Of a DNA stretch of 64,000 nucleotides, positions 17,012-25,347 are shown piece by piece. The translations under genes and the position numbers were made by a program. The notes under the pieces were generated by a model. It was not told the DNA's origin. It saw only the letters and a program-made list of their open reading frames with translations, and ran no database searches. Each line of letters opens with the position of its first letter. Positions within the stretch are counted from its first letter, which is position 1. Source of the DNA: Geobacter sp. (GTDB lineage: Bacteria > Desulfobacterota > Desulfuromonadia > Geobacterales > Geobacteraceae); the NCBI GenBank assembly GCA_003574885.1, contig PJFC01000002.1, positions 248,001-312,000 on the forward strand, written 5' to 3'.

Positions 17012-17026
17012 ATTGGGTGAAATAGA

Positions 17027-17590
17027 ATGTCAATAATTAAGAAAAACAATAAATTTTATTCAGATATGCAAGAATATATTGCAGTCACAACTATAGGACC
17101 GTCTACGCTTAGGAATCAAGGATCAAAAGGGGTAATAAGGGCGGCGCAACAATACCTCGCTGTTATGAACATCAGAGCTTTTAGTGTTGAAAAGGAAAAC
17201 ATTTATCTACGGGTCCTAGATGATCATACTGAGAGACTAAGAATCACTCTCCCAAAAGCAGCACAAAATTGGGGTGCCGCTCGTAAGGCTTTGAATCTAT
17301 ATTTAAGAGACATTTGCTATAATCGATTTCTTTGTGAAAGATATAATCTTTCCGAAAAGGAAAATTGGATGGAGATTCCCCTTGATAGTTTTGTGGCATC
17401 TTCATTGAAGAAAAGGGCAGGGAGAGGGCAATTGCCGTGCTGGCCTGGACTCAATGGGCTTACTCCAGAGATCAGCTTTAAGTTCCAAAAATTTGCGAAG
17501 CACTTTGCAGCAAATGAAGGGATTTCACGCATACATCTTGATATGCGTCTATGGATGGATACCAGAGAAAATATAATTAAGATTGGTTAG
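17027..17590 (+). CDS. Hypothetical 187-aa protein at the right end of the element
   Basis: The N-terminus starts MSIIKKNNKFYSDMQEYIAV, is basic and has a possible nucleic-acid-binding segment (GPSTLRNQGSKGVIRAAQQY). The middle part (RKALNLYLRDICYNRFLCER) is helical and aromatic. A K/R-rich loop KKRAGRGQLPCWPGLNG lies near residue 130. I do not recognise a family. It is the last gene before the right arm-type sites. Confidence 0.45.
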   Translation: MSIIKKNNKFYSDMQEYIAVTTIGPSTLRNQGSKGVIRAAQQYLAVMNIRAFSVEKENIYLRVLDDHTERLRITLPKAAQNWGAARKALNLYLRDICYNRFLCERYNLSEKENWMEIPLDSFVASSLKKRAGRGQLPCWPGLNGLTPEISFKFQKFAKHFAANEGISRIHLDMRLWMDTRENIIKIG

Positions 17591-17603
17591 ATTAACAGCG
17601 AGA

Positions 17604-17680
17604 AACTGTACACAAAACTGTACACAAAAAATAAAAAAACATGGAAAAAATGGCAAATATGGTGTATTTTTGTGTACAGT
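17604..17680. repeat. Right integrase arm-type sites
   Basis: The 26-bp block of two CTGTACACAAAA units (17604-17629) is identical to 6105-6130. One more unit in inverted orientation lies at 17668-17680. The left-right asymmetry is typical of att regions of tyrosine recombinases. Confidence 0.62.
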
Positions 17681-17743
17681 CAACTGGTTGAAATTGTTGC
17701 AAGTTGTTAGAATTGTTAAGGGAAACGGAAGCGCCTGCGACCC

Positions 17744-17795
17744 CTCATAACCCGAAGGTCAGAGGTTCAAATCCTCTCCCCGCAACCAAATAATT
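17744..17795 (+). repeat. attR: second copy of the 52-bp direct repeat
   Basis: Identical to 6014-6065 and carrying only the 3' tRNA part, starting at the anticodon loop. The element therefore spans 11,730 bp from repeat to repeat. After it comes a perfect-stem terminator that was the original tRNA terminator. Confidence 0.93.
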
Positions 17796-17797
17796 TC

Positions 17798-17829
17798 AGG
17801 GACTTGCCCAGCCGGCAAGTCCCTTTTTT
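17798..17829 (+). terminator. Original tRNA-fMet terminator
   Basis: GGGACTTGCC and GGCAAGTCCC form a perfect 10-bp stem with a 5-base loop, followed by six T. It now terminates transcription leaving the element. Confidence 0.85.
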
Positions 17830-18069
17830 GTTGCGTTTTGGTGCAATTGTACTCTATTTTGTGCTCTAGACTTACCCTATAAGGGCCTCTGCCGTCGCTC
17901 AACGAGAAGATGCGCACATAGCCAACTTGGCACCACGTACTGCGCATGCGCTCGCTTTGTGGTAAATAATAGAATGCGTAATAAAATGTCTTGCTTTACC
18001 AGTTAGCGCTTCAAAGATAGCCTATGCTGAATCCCCTGTCGATTTATCACCGTAACATGGAGCATTCCC
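17830..18069. other. No gene seen between attR and the radical SAM gene
   Basis: I find no ORF with a ribosome site and no recognisable RNA here. The first 50 bases continue the chromosomal flank of the tRNA. Confidence 0.5.
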
Positions 18070-19344
18070 ATGAAAGTGCTGCTGATTTCCGCAAATACTG
18101 AGACAATCAACATGGTGCCTCTTCCGCTGGGCCTTAATTGTGTGGCCGTTGCAATCCGCACCGCCGGACACGACGTGCACCTGCTCGATCTGATGGGGAG
18201 TGGCGACAATAACATGCTCATCCGGGATACTATTCAGAAGTTCAAGCCCCGTGTGATCGGTATCTCCGTAAGGAATGTAGACAACCAGCAGATGGCTGAG
18301 ACCAGGTTCCTGTTGGAGCCGATACGCGATATGGTCGCCAGTTGTCGGAGCTTCTCCGACGCGACCATCGTGCTTGGAGGCGCGGGGTTCAGCATTTTTC
18401 CGGAGGCGGCGCTTAGTTACCTGCAGGCAGACATGGGAGTTTGCGGTGAAGGGGAGGTGGCATTTACGATGCTCCTCGATGCCCTGGAACGGGAAGACCC
18501 CCTGTCGGGGATTCCTGGCATCTGCCTCCCCGACGTCATAGTGCGGAGGGGCTCAGTTGTTCGAGCTGGACTTGAGGACCTTCCGCTTCCCGATCCTTCA
18601 CTCTGGAATGTGCCCGCCGGCACCGGAACGGAGATATGGATTCCCTTCCAGACCAGGCGCGGCTGTCCCATGAAATGCAGCTATTGCTCCACACCCGCCC
18701 TCGAAGGGACTGTAATCAGGAAACACCCGGTTGAAGTGGTCGTAAAGGGGATCGCTCGGCATGTGGCAGCCGGTTTCAACCATTTCTACTTTGTTGACAA
18801 CACGTTCAATTTCCCGCCGCAGTACGCGAAGGACCTTTGTACGGCGCTTGCTACCGCCGGCCTGAATATCCGCTGGCGCTGCATCCTCTACCCCGGTTTT
18901 ATGGACGAAGAGCTGGTACGGAAGATGGCGGAAGCGGGCTGCGTTGAGGTTAGCCTCGGATTCGAGAGCGGCAGCCCTGCCATTCTCAAAAAACTCAACA
19001 AAAAGTTCGACCTCGATCAGGTGCGGGTTACTTCGGAACTTCTAAGTGAGCACGGCATTCGCAGAATGGGCTTTCTCCTACTCGGCGGTCCCGGAGAAAC
19101 GAAGGCAACAGTACGGGAAAGCCTTGCCTTTGCCGACTCCCTCAAACTGGATATGCTGAAAGTGACAATGGGGATCCGAATCTATCCGGGAACGGCTCTG
19201 GAGAAGGTTGCACGGGAAGAAGGTGTCCTTGCAGAAGAAGATGATCTGCTCCTTCCACGGTTTTACATGGCCAAGGGACTCGACGGATGGCTTGGGCCGA
19301 TGATCCGCGACTGGATGGTCGACCGCTCTTACTGCGTTACTTGA
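18070..19344 (+). CDS. B12-binding-domain radical SAM protein
   Basis: A 424-aa protein. An N-terminal Rossmann-like cobalamin-binding-type domain (1-150) contains VLGGAGFSIFPEAALSY and CGEGE. The radical SAM domain has the cluster motif CPMKCSYCS (about residue 200) and GFESGS. I do not see the canonical DxHxxG cobalamin-ligand motif, so base-off B12 binding is uncertain. Such proteins include methylases and ring-forming enzymes. The substrate cannot be told. GGAG precedes the ATG. The remnant nitroreductase lies 30 bp downstream on the same strand, so the pair was once an operon. Confidence 0.8.
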   Translation: MKVLLISANTETINMVPLPLGLNCVAVAIRTAGHDVHLLDLMGSGDNNMLIRDTIQKFKPRVIGISVRNVDNQQMAETRFLLEPIRDMVASCRSFSDATIVLGGAGFSIFPEAALSYLQADMGVCGEGEVAFTMLLDALEREDPLSGIPGICLPDVIVRRGSVVRAGLEDLPLPDPSLWNVPAGTGTEIWIPFQTRRGCPMKCSYCSTPALEGTVIRKHPVEVVVKGIARHVAAGFNHFYFVDNTFNFPPQYAKDLCTALATAGLNIRWRCILYPGFMDEELVRKMAEAGCVEVSLGFESGSPAILKKLNKKFDLDQVRVTSELLSEHGIRRMGFLLLGGPGETKATVRESLAFADSLKLDMLKVTMGIRIYPGTALEKVAREEGVLAEEDDLLLPRFYMAKGLDGWLGPMIRDWMVDRSYCVT

Positions 19345-19374
19345 CAGGGAATAATTAAGGAGGTCAATCAAACT

Positions 19375-19677
19375 ATGAACGAGACAATCAATGCCCTGCT
19401 AAACAGGCGGAGTATCCGTAAATTCAGGCATGAACAGGTTAAAGATGAGGAACTGAACGCAGTGTTGGAGGCGGGGAAAAGGAAAGATTTGCTCAGGTTG
19501 TGGGGTTGAAAGGCGATCACATCGGTGTCGGGTCCTGCATTTTGGGATATCCCGATTGCGGACTTCCCAAGCTCTCAGTCCATGTCCTGCCGACAAGGCT
19601 ACCACAGGTCAAGCGCAGCTCCGTTGACTGGCCCATACTAGCGCTATACCAAATTAATTTTCTGATCTTTTAAATAC
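19375..19677 (+). pseudogene. Nitroreductase remnant with internal deletion and frameshift
   Basis: ATG 19375 with AAGGAGG upstream starts MNETINALLNRRSIRKFRHE, the FMN-binding N-terminus of a nitroreductase, but the frame stops at 19509 after 44 codons. The next frame from about 19480 continues with a C-terminal part (FAQVVGLKGDHIGVGSCILG, then GYPDCG). About 100 central residues are missing. The gene is dead as a nitroreductase. The two ends of the family being kept in order shows a deletion rather than chance similarity. Confidence 0.7.
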
Positions 19678-19786
19678 TTGAATGCACTCAACCCGCTCAC
19701 TCAATCCTTTGCTTGCTCTGGCCATGATTCGTGATAGAATCCCATTTGGCTCCCGAACGGACGATGTGAAAAAAGGAGGGTACCAT

Positions 19787-20041
19787 ATGAAAATTGAGAT
19801 ACTTGATACTGGCAGCGCTATGTGTAAGACCTTATTGGGCAATACTCTGGAAGCCTTGCGGGAAAGCGGCAAGAATGGCAGGGTCGTAATAATTAAAGAT
19901 ATCCGGAAAATGGTGAAGTACGGGGTGATTGTTGCACCGGCCTTGGTGATAAACGGCGTTGTGATGTTTTCAGGCAGGATGGGTTCGCCAGAGGAAATTA
20001 TAGCTTTACTGCAACGGAATCTGTCATCTTTCGTCGGATAA
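19787..20041 (+). CDS. Thioredoxin-like redox protein lacking the first active-site Cys
   Basis: From ATG 19787 (AAAAGGAGGG upstream) it is 84 aa, although the frame opens earlier. It matches the small glutaredoxin/thioredoxin-fold 'redox-active disulfide protein 2' type: KIEILDTGSAMCK, then IRKMVKYGVIVAPALVINGV with the cis-Pro (VAPA). The usual CxxC is SAMC here, so a disulfide cannot form within the motif. It may act through one Cys or be a divergent copy. A strong terminator follows. Confidence 0.72.
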   Translation: MKIEILDTGSAMCKTLLGNTLEALRESGKNGRVVIIKDIRKMVKYGVIVAPALVINGVVMFSGRMGSPEEIIALLQRNLSSFVG

Positions 20042-20086
20042 ACAACTTTCGGGGAATTGTAAAGAAACAATCCGAGCATGAAAAAG

Positions 20087-20124
20087 AAACGGTACCGACC
20101 CTCAAAAGTCAGTACCGTTTTTTA
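20087..20124 (+). terminator. Terminator after the thioredoxin-like gene
   Basis: AAACGGTACCGAC and GTCAGTACCGTTT form a stem of 12 pairs with one mismatch, followed by T residues. Confidence 0.8.
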
Positions 20125-20868
20125 ATGCTTGTTTCCTCTCAAGTGATGGAACACCTGCCACTCCACGTTTTCAACCAATGAGCGCATCGTTACGATGACA
20201 ACTTCAAATCAGTCCTATTGTACACCACAACATCTATTGTTGGAGTTAAGCTCTTTCCCTGCTTAATCAGTGTATTCAGACTGAAAAAAGTCTGTGTTTA
20301 CGTAAGTATATATACAGGTATGTCAATATGTGGAGCTAACCGCAATCGGGGGGACTGTTTACCTCTGGGACAAATCTGAAGGATTGTATCAGCCGATTCC
20401 TGATACCGGCGGAAGTAGTGACAGCTACTAAGCTGCGGGTGGCAGAGCATGTCAAGTGATCGGGAGCCTGCCACCGGAAATGTTTTTACGCACTGATTTC
20501 AGAGACACCCCAGTCTCATCCATCGTTATCCTCAAGAGCTGGACTTTTTGTCGGACAGAGATAGACTTTCCCCATAAAGGTCTGTAGAGGGAATTCAAGT
20601 TTTCTCGACTGTGGCCTCGTTTCCCAAAGTATTCTTGACACGAGCTGAATCCCACCGAATACAACTTAATCCACGTAATGCCTGATAATATATATGGCAT
20701 CCATACCTTTTTCTTTATATGATCTTAGTAGATTTTTGCGTCGAACGAGTAGATGCACGCAAAATCAGGCTGTTTTGCCGGCCTGAACAACTGTGTGGAG
20801 TAAATTCATTACCATATTATCCGCACATAATCACGAATACTTATAGTTAATCTTTATAGCTACTGAAG
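20125..20868. other. 744-bp stretch without a recognisable gene
   Basis: No frame here has both reasonable length and a ribosome site, and none resembles a family I know. An 82-codon frame on the - strand (20452-20700) lacks support. The composition is more AT-rich than neighbouring genes. It may hold decayed DNA or the control region of the downstream kinase. Confidence 0.5.
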
Positions 20869-20874
20869 GTGCTC

Positions 20875-23800
20875 ATGGAAACTGACAACAGAAGCCGCGG
20901 GGAACTGCTTGCCGAGATTGAGTCTCTCCGAGCTCGTCTTGAAGTTGCAGAAAATACCTTGTGTGCCAGCCGGGATCAGGAGTCAGGTGTTTTCAAAGGT
21001 GAAGCCGTCTATCGCGCCATAGGCGAATCGATAGATTATGGCGTCTGGGTCTGTGCACCCGACGGACGCAATATCTACGCCAGTGAAAGTTTTCTCGCGC
21101 TGGTCGGGATGACACAGGAACAATGTTCCAGCTTTGGCTGGAGCAACGTGCTCCATCCCGATGATGCAGAAAGGACTATCGCGGCATGGAAGGAATGTAC
21201 TCGAACTGGTGGAACGTGGGATGTCGAGCATCGCTACCTCGGCGTGGACGGGGAGTACCATGACATTCTGGCACGCGGTGTAGCGGTGAAGAATGAGGCA
21301 GGCGAAATCATCTGCTGGGCCGGCATTAATCTGGATATCAGCAACATCAAACAGACGCAGAAAGAGCTGCTCAAGAGCAACCAGCGGCTCGATCTGCTCT
21401 CCAGGACGGCCCGCCGGTTGCTGGAAAGCGAGGCTCCCCAGGTCATCGTCGATTCTCTCTGCAAGGAAGTCATGACCTTTCTGGAGAGTGACGTTTTTTT
21501 CAATTTCCTGGTCGATGATACCAGGCAGTGTCTGCACCTCAATGCCTGCGCCGGCATCCCGGAAGACACACAGACCGGGATCGAGTGGCTCGACTACGGA
21601 GTTGCCGTCTGTGGTTGTGCCGCCCGCGACGCGTGCAGAATAGTAGCAGAAGATATCCAGCAGACGACCGATCCTCGAACGGACCTGGTGAAGTCCTTCG
21701 GTATTCGCGCCTACGCCTGTCATCCGTTGATGGCCCATGGGAGAGTGATAGGGACACTCTCCTTTGGGACGCGCAGCAGGGACAGCTTCTCGGACGATGC
21801 CCTCGCTCTCATGCGGGCCGTGGCCGACATGGTTGCCATTGCGATGGAGCGGAAGCGAACGACTGCCGAAATCGAGCGCCTCGCAACGTTCCCGCACCTG
21901 AACCCGAACCCGGTAATCGAGCTGGACACGGCAGGTCGTGTGACATTCTATAACCGTGCCGCCCAGGAAATAGTGAACAGTATCGGTGCCGGTGACGTTC
22001 GCATTCTTCTCCCGCCGGACATACATGAAATCCTGGCAACGATCGACACGGGAGCGGCACACCAGTGGATTCGGGAACTGGAGATCGACAATCTGGCCTA
22101 TCAGGTGAATGTGTATTATGCCTCGCAGTTCCAGGCGGTTCGCCTGTACATCAACGATATCACCGCGCTGAAACTGGTCCAGGAAAGATTGGTACGTACC
22201 AACGAAGAGCTGGAGAAACGGGTTGCGTCGCGGACCGCGGACCTGTTGCTAACCATCGACCGAATCAATGAAGAAATCGCCGAGCGCCAAAGGGTGGAAA
22301 CCGCGCTCCGCAAGAGCAAGGAACGTTATATCCTTGCTGTTGAAGGCGCCAATGACGGCATCTGGGATTGGGATATTGAAAACGGTACCGCTTTTGTATC
22401 GCCCCGTTGGAAGAGCATGCTCGGCTATGGCGATGATGAAATATCGGATATAGTCAGGGAGTGGCAGGAACTCATTCACCCCGACGATTACCAGCGTTCC
22501 ATCGATACGATCAATGCCTATCTTGCAGGTCTCACGAAGGACTACCAGATGGAATACCGGCTTCGCCATAAAGACGGAAGCTACCGCTGGATACTGACCC
22601 GCGGTACCTGTGTCCGTGACGCCGAAGGTAAACCGCGCCGGCTGGCCGGCTCACATACCGATATAACGGAGCGCAAGGCAGATGAAGAACGCCTGAACCG
22701 GCTCAACCGGATTCACGCGGTTCTCAGTGGAACCGGCGTCGCTATTGTGCGTGCCACGGATCAGGATAGCCTGTTCCATGATACCTGCAGGATTGCAGTC
22801 GAGAATGGCAAATTTCGTCTCGCCTGGATAGGTTTGCTGGATGCCGCAACAGGAGACGTTGCTGTCGTGGCATTTCATGGACTGGCGGACTATCTGGACG
22901 GTATCCGGATCACTGCCAGGGACGAACCGGAGGGATGGGGACCAACAGGTACTGTCATTCGTGAAGGGAGGAGCTGTATATGCAATGACTTCGAACACGA
23001 CCCCCGTACCGCTCCCTGGCATGATTGGGCACGTATGCACGGTATCATGTCCGCCGCCGCAACTCCTATCCGACTGGAGGGGGCAGTCATCGGCGCCCTG
23101 ACCCTCTATTCCGGAGATGGAGATTTCTTTGACATCGATATGATCGCCCTCCTCGAGCAGATGTCGGCAAACGTCTCATTTGCACTCGACAACCTCAATA
23201 CGACAGCCCGCCGCCGGGAGGCGGAAGCGGCTCTGCAGGGGGAAACCCTGGAGCGTCTCCAGGCCATCGAGGAACTGCGCGCCAAAGAACGTATCATGAT
23301 ACAGCAGGGACGACAGGCGGCCATGGGAGAGATGATCGGCAATATCGCCCACCAGTGGCGGCAGCCGCTCAATACCCTCGGCCTCATCATTCAGCAGATG
23401 AAGTATTATTACGAACTCGGCGAATTCAACGGAGAGTTTCTGGAGAGCAGCACTAAAAAGTCAATGGCGCTGATCAGGCACATGTCGAATACGATAGAGG
23501 ATTTTCGGGATTTCTTCAAACCGGACAAGGAAATGTGCCTCTTCAGTATCAATAACGCAATCAAGCAATCCGTTGCGCTCATCGATGCAAGTTTCAAGGC
23601 CCAGTTCATTGGCCTGGAGGTGGACACTTCCGGCGATCCGATCATCAACGGTTATACCAATGAATTTTCCCAGGCAATCCTGAACATCCTGGTAAACGCC
23701 AGAGACGTGATCCTGGAGCGGTCAGTCGCCAATGGCCAGGTGCGGATACAGTCGCGAATGGAAGACGGCAATGCGGTCGTCATCGTATCTGACAATGGCG

Positions 23801-23994
23801 GCGGCATTCCTGACGATATCATGGAGAAGATATTCGATCCCTACTTCACCACCAAGGGGCCGGACAGGGGGACCGGGATCGGTCTCTACATGGCGAAAAC
23901 CATCATCGAACGGAACATGGGAGGGCGACTGACGGTCTCTAACGATCAGGGAGGTGCCATGTTCAGGATTGAGGTTAAATATGGGGACAATTGA
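20875..23994 (+). CDS. Multi-sensor histidine kinase (PAS-GAF-PAS-PAS-GAF-HisKA-HATPase)
   Basis: ATG 20875 (GAAGG upstream) gives 1039 aa. A GTG at 20869 is also possible. Domain order by eye: PAS with PAC (about 45-160), GAF (about 170-325), a short PAS (335-435), coiled coil (435-490), PAS (490-605), GAF (615-770), then the kinase core. The phospho-His box reads GNIAHQWRQPLNTLGLI, followed by an N box (NILVNARDVI) and G boxes (DNGGGIPDD, then GTGIGLYMAK). No transmembrane segment is seen, so it is probably cytosolic. The next gene overlaps its end and carries a receiver, its likely partner. The signal sensed is unknown. Confidence 0.88.
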   Translation: METDNRSRGELLAEIESLRARLEVAENTLCASRDQESGVFKGEAVYRAIGESIDYGVWVCAPDGRNIYASESFLALVGMTQEQCSSFGWSNVLHPDDAERTIAAWKECTRTGGTWDVEHRYLGVDGEYHDILARGVAVKNEAGEIICWAGINLDISNIKQTQKELLKSNQRLDLLSRTARRLLESEAPQVIVDSLCKEVMTFLESDVFFNFLVDDTRQCLHLNACAGIPEDTQTGIEWLDYGVAVCGCAARDACRIVAEDIQQTTDPRTDLVKSFGIRAYACHPLMAHGRVIGTLSFGTRSRDSFSDDALALMRAVADMVAIAMERKRTTAEIERLATFPHLNPNPVIELDTAGRVTFYNRAAQEIVNSIGAGDVRILLPPDIHEILATIDTGAAHQWIRELEIDNLAYQVNVYYASQFQAVRLYINDITALKLVQERLVRTNEELEKRVASRTADLLLTIDRINEEIAERQRVETALRKSKERYILAVEGANDGIWDWDIENGTAFVSPRWKSMLGYGDDEISDIVREWQELIHPDDYQRSIDTINAYLAGLTKDYQMEYRLRHKDGSYRWILTRGTCVRDAEGKPRRLAGSHTDITERKADEERLNRLNRIHAVLSGTGVAIVRATDQDSLFHDTCRIAVENGKFRLAWIGLLDAATGDVAVVAFHGLADYLDGIRITARDEPEGWGPTGTVIREGRSCICNDFEHDPRTAPWHDWARMHGIMSAAATPIRLEGAVIGALTLYSGDGDFFDIDMIALLEQMSANVSFALDNLNTTARRREAEAALQGETLERLQAIEELRAKERIMIQQGRQAAMGEMIGNIAHQWRQPLNTLGLIIQQMKYYYELGEFNGEFLESSTKKSMALIRHMSNTIEDFRDFFKPDKEMCLFSINNAIKQSVALIDASFKAQFIGLEVDTSGDPIINGYTNEFSQAILNILVNARDVILERSVANGQVRIQSRMEDGNAVVIVSDNGGGIPDDIMEKIFDPYFTTKGPDRGTGIGLYMAKTIIERNMGGRLTVSNDQGGAMFRIEVKYGDN

Positions 23995-25126
23995 TCCGGG
24001 CGGTCATGTCATATCCTTGCTTTATGTGGAAGATGAGCAGGATGCGCGGGAGATGCTCGGCGAGATCATCGGCCGCCACTACCCGGATGTGCGGATATTT
24101 GTCGCCGAGAATGGTGAAGCGGGACTCGAATCGTTCAAACTGAATCGACCTGAAATCGTTCTTACCGATATCAACATGCCGGTTACTGACGGAATCCGGA
24201 TGGCGACGGAAATCAAATCGTTGAGCCCCTCTACCGAAATCATTGCCTTGACCGCGTACACCAACACATCACATCTGCTGCAATCCATCGAGATTGGCAT
24301 CAGCCACTACATCCTGAAGCCCATCGACATGGAACAGATTTTCAGGGCCATCGACAAGGCCCTCTTCCTGATCCGGTCGGAACGGGCAATTTCCCGGCAA
24401 AACGACATGATCAGGGATCTCAACGAAGAACTTGTCAAAAAGGCAGCGGAGCTTGAAATGGTGAACCAGGATCTTGAGTCGTTCAACTACACCGTAGCCC
24501 ATGATCTTCGTTCTCCCATGCTCGCCATAAGCGGTTACTCCCAGGTGCTGCTTGACCAGTATGCCTCAGGCCTGGATGAGTCAGGCAAGGAGTATCTTCA
24601 AATTATCAATCGGGAAATTCTCCGCATGAGTAACCTCACCGGTGCCCTGCTCAAATTTTCCGTACATTCCAGAAAGTGTGTGGAGAAAAGATGGTCTAAT
24701 CTCAGCGGTATAGCCCATGAAATCAAAGACAATCTGCTGAGGCAGGAATCCGGGCGTCGAGTTATTTTCTCCATAACCGACGGGATTAACGGCTACTGCG
24801 ACCCGGAGCTTCTGCGGATCGTTCTGGAAAATCTCTTCGGGAATGCCTTGAAGTATTCCGTGAAAAAGGACGATGTGTGTATCGAGTTCGGCACGATCAA
24901 CAAGGAAGAAGATCTTGTCTATTTTGTCCGCGACAATGGAGCCGGATTTGATCAAGGGGATGTGGAGAAGCTTTTCATCCCCTTTCAACGCCTGCAGCGT
25001 GATGACGGAATCGAGGGGTTGGGTATCGGCCTGTCCACGGTGAACAGGATCATCCAGCGCCATGGCGGCAAAGTCTGGGCCGATGGGGAAAAAGGGAAGG
25101 GGGCAACATTCTATTTTACCCTCTGA
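23981..25126 (+). CDS. Receiver domain-histidine kinase hybrid
   Basis: ATG 23981 overlaps the upstream kinase by 14 bp and starts the receiver domain. The protein is 381 aa. The receiver (about 10-125) has DE at its start (YVEDEQDA), the phospho-Asp in VLTDINMPV and a Lys in ILKPID. A coiled-coil linker is followed by HisKA (FNYTVAHDLRSPMLAISGYS) and HATPase (NLFGNALKYS, then DNGAGF and GLGIGLSTVN). The upstream kinase may phosphorylate this receiver and control its kinase output. A small terminator-like hairpin lies at 25168-25186. Confidence 0.88.
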   Translation: MGTIDPGGHVISLLYVEDEQDAREMLGEIIGRHYPDVRIFVAENGEAGLESFKLNRPEIVLTDINMPVTDGIRMATEIKSLSPSTEIIALTAYTNTSHLLQSIEIGISHYILKPIDMEQIFRAIDKALFLIRSERAISRQNDMIRDLNEELVKKAAELEMVNQDLESFNYTVAHDLRSPMLAISGYSQVLLDQYASGLDESGKEYLQIINREILRMSNLTGALLKFSVHSRKCVEKRWSNLSGIAHEIKDNLLRQESGRRVIFSITDGINGYCDPELLRIVLENLFGNALKYSVKKDDVCIEFGTINKEEDLVYFVRDNGAGFDQGDVEKLFIPFQRLQRDDGIEGLGIGLSTVNRIIQRHGGKVWADGEKGKGATFYFTL

Positions 25127-25167
25127 GACCACCTATCTGTTTTGACAGAACTGAAATTGTGCATACT

Positions 25168-25186
25168 GGGAGGTGACTCCCTCTTT
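25168..25186 (+). terminator. Short hairpin after the kinase pair
   Basis: GGGAG-GTGA-CTCCC is followed by TCTTT. The stem is short, so termination may be partial. Confidence 0.45.
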
Positions 25187-25347
25187 GTAGGACTACACCG
25201 TAATGCTCCCGCCTGTGAATACCTATCTTTTTTTACCTGAATATCCTAGCTCAAAAACAGACGTACGCCCACTATTTCTTGTCGACGACATTGCTATCCT
25301 TGTAAACGGGCAACCGTTTTTTACAACAATCGAGCAAGGAGGACGAG

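Noticed and set aside
20452-20700. 82-codon - strand frame as a possible transposase remnant
   Set aside because: I could not align it to any transposase motif (no DDE or HTH pattern), there are no terminal inverted repeats nearby, and no ribosome site.
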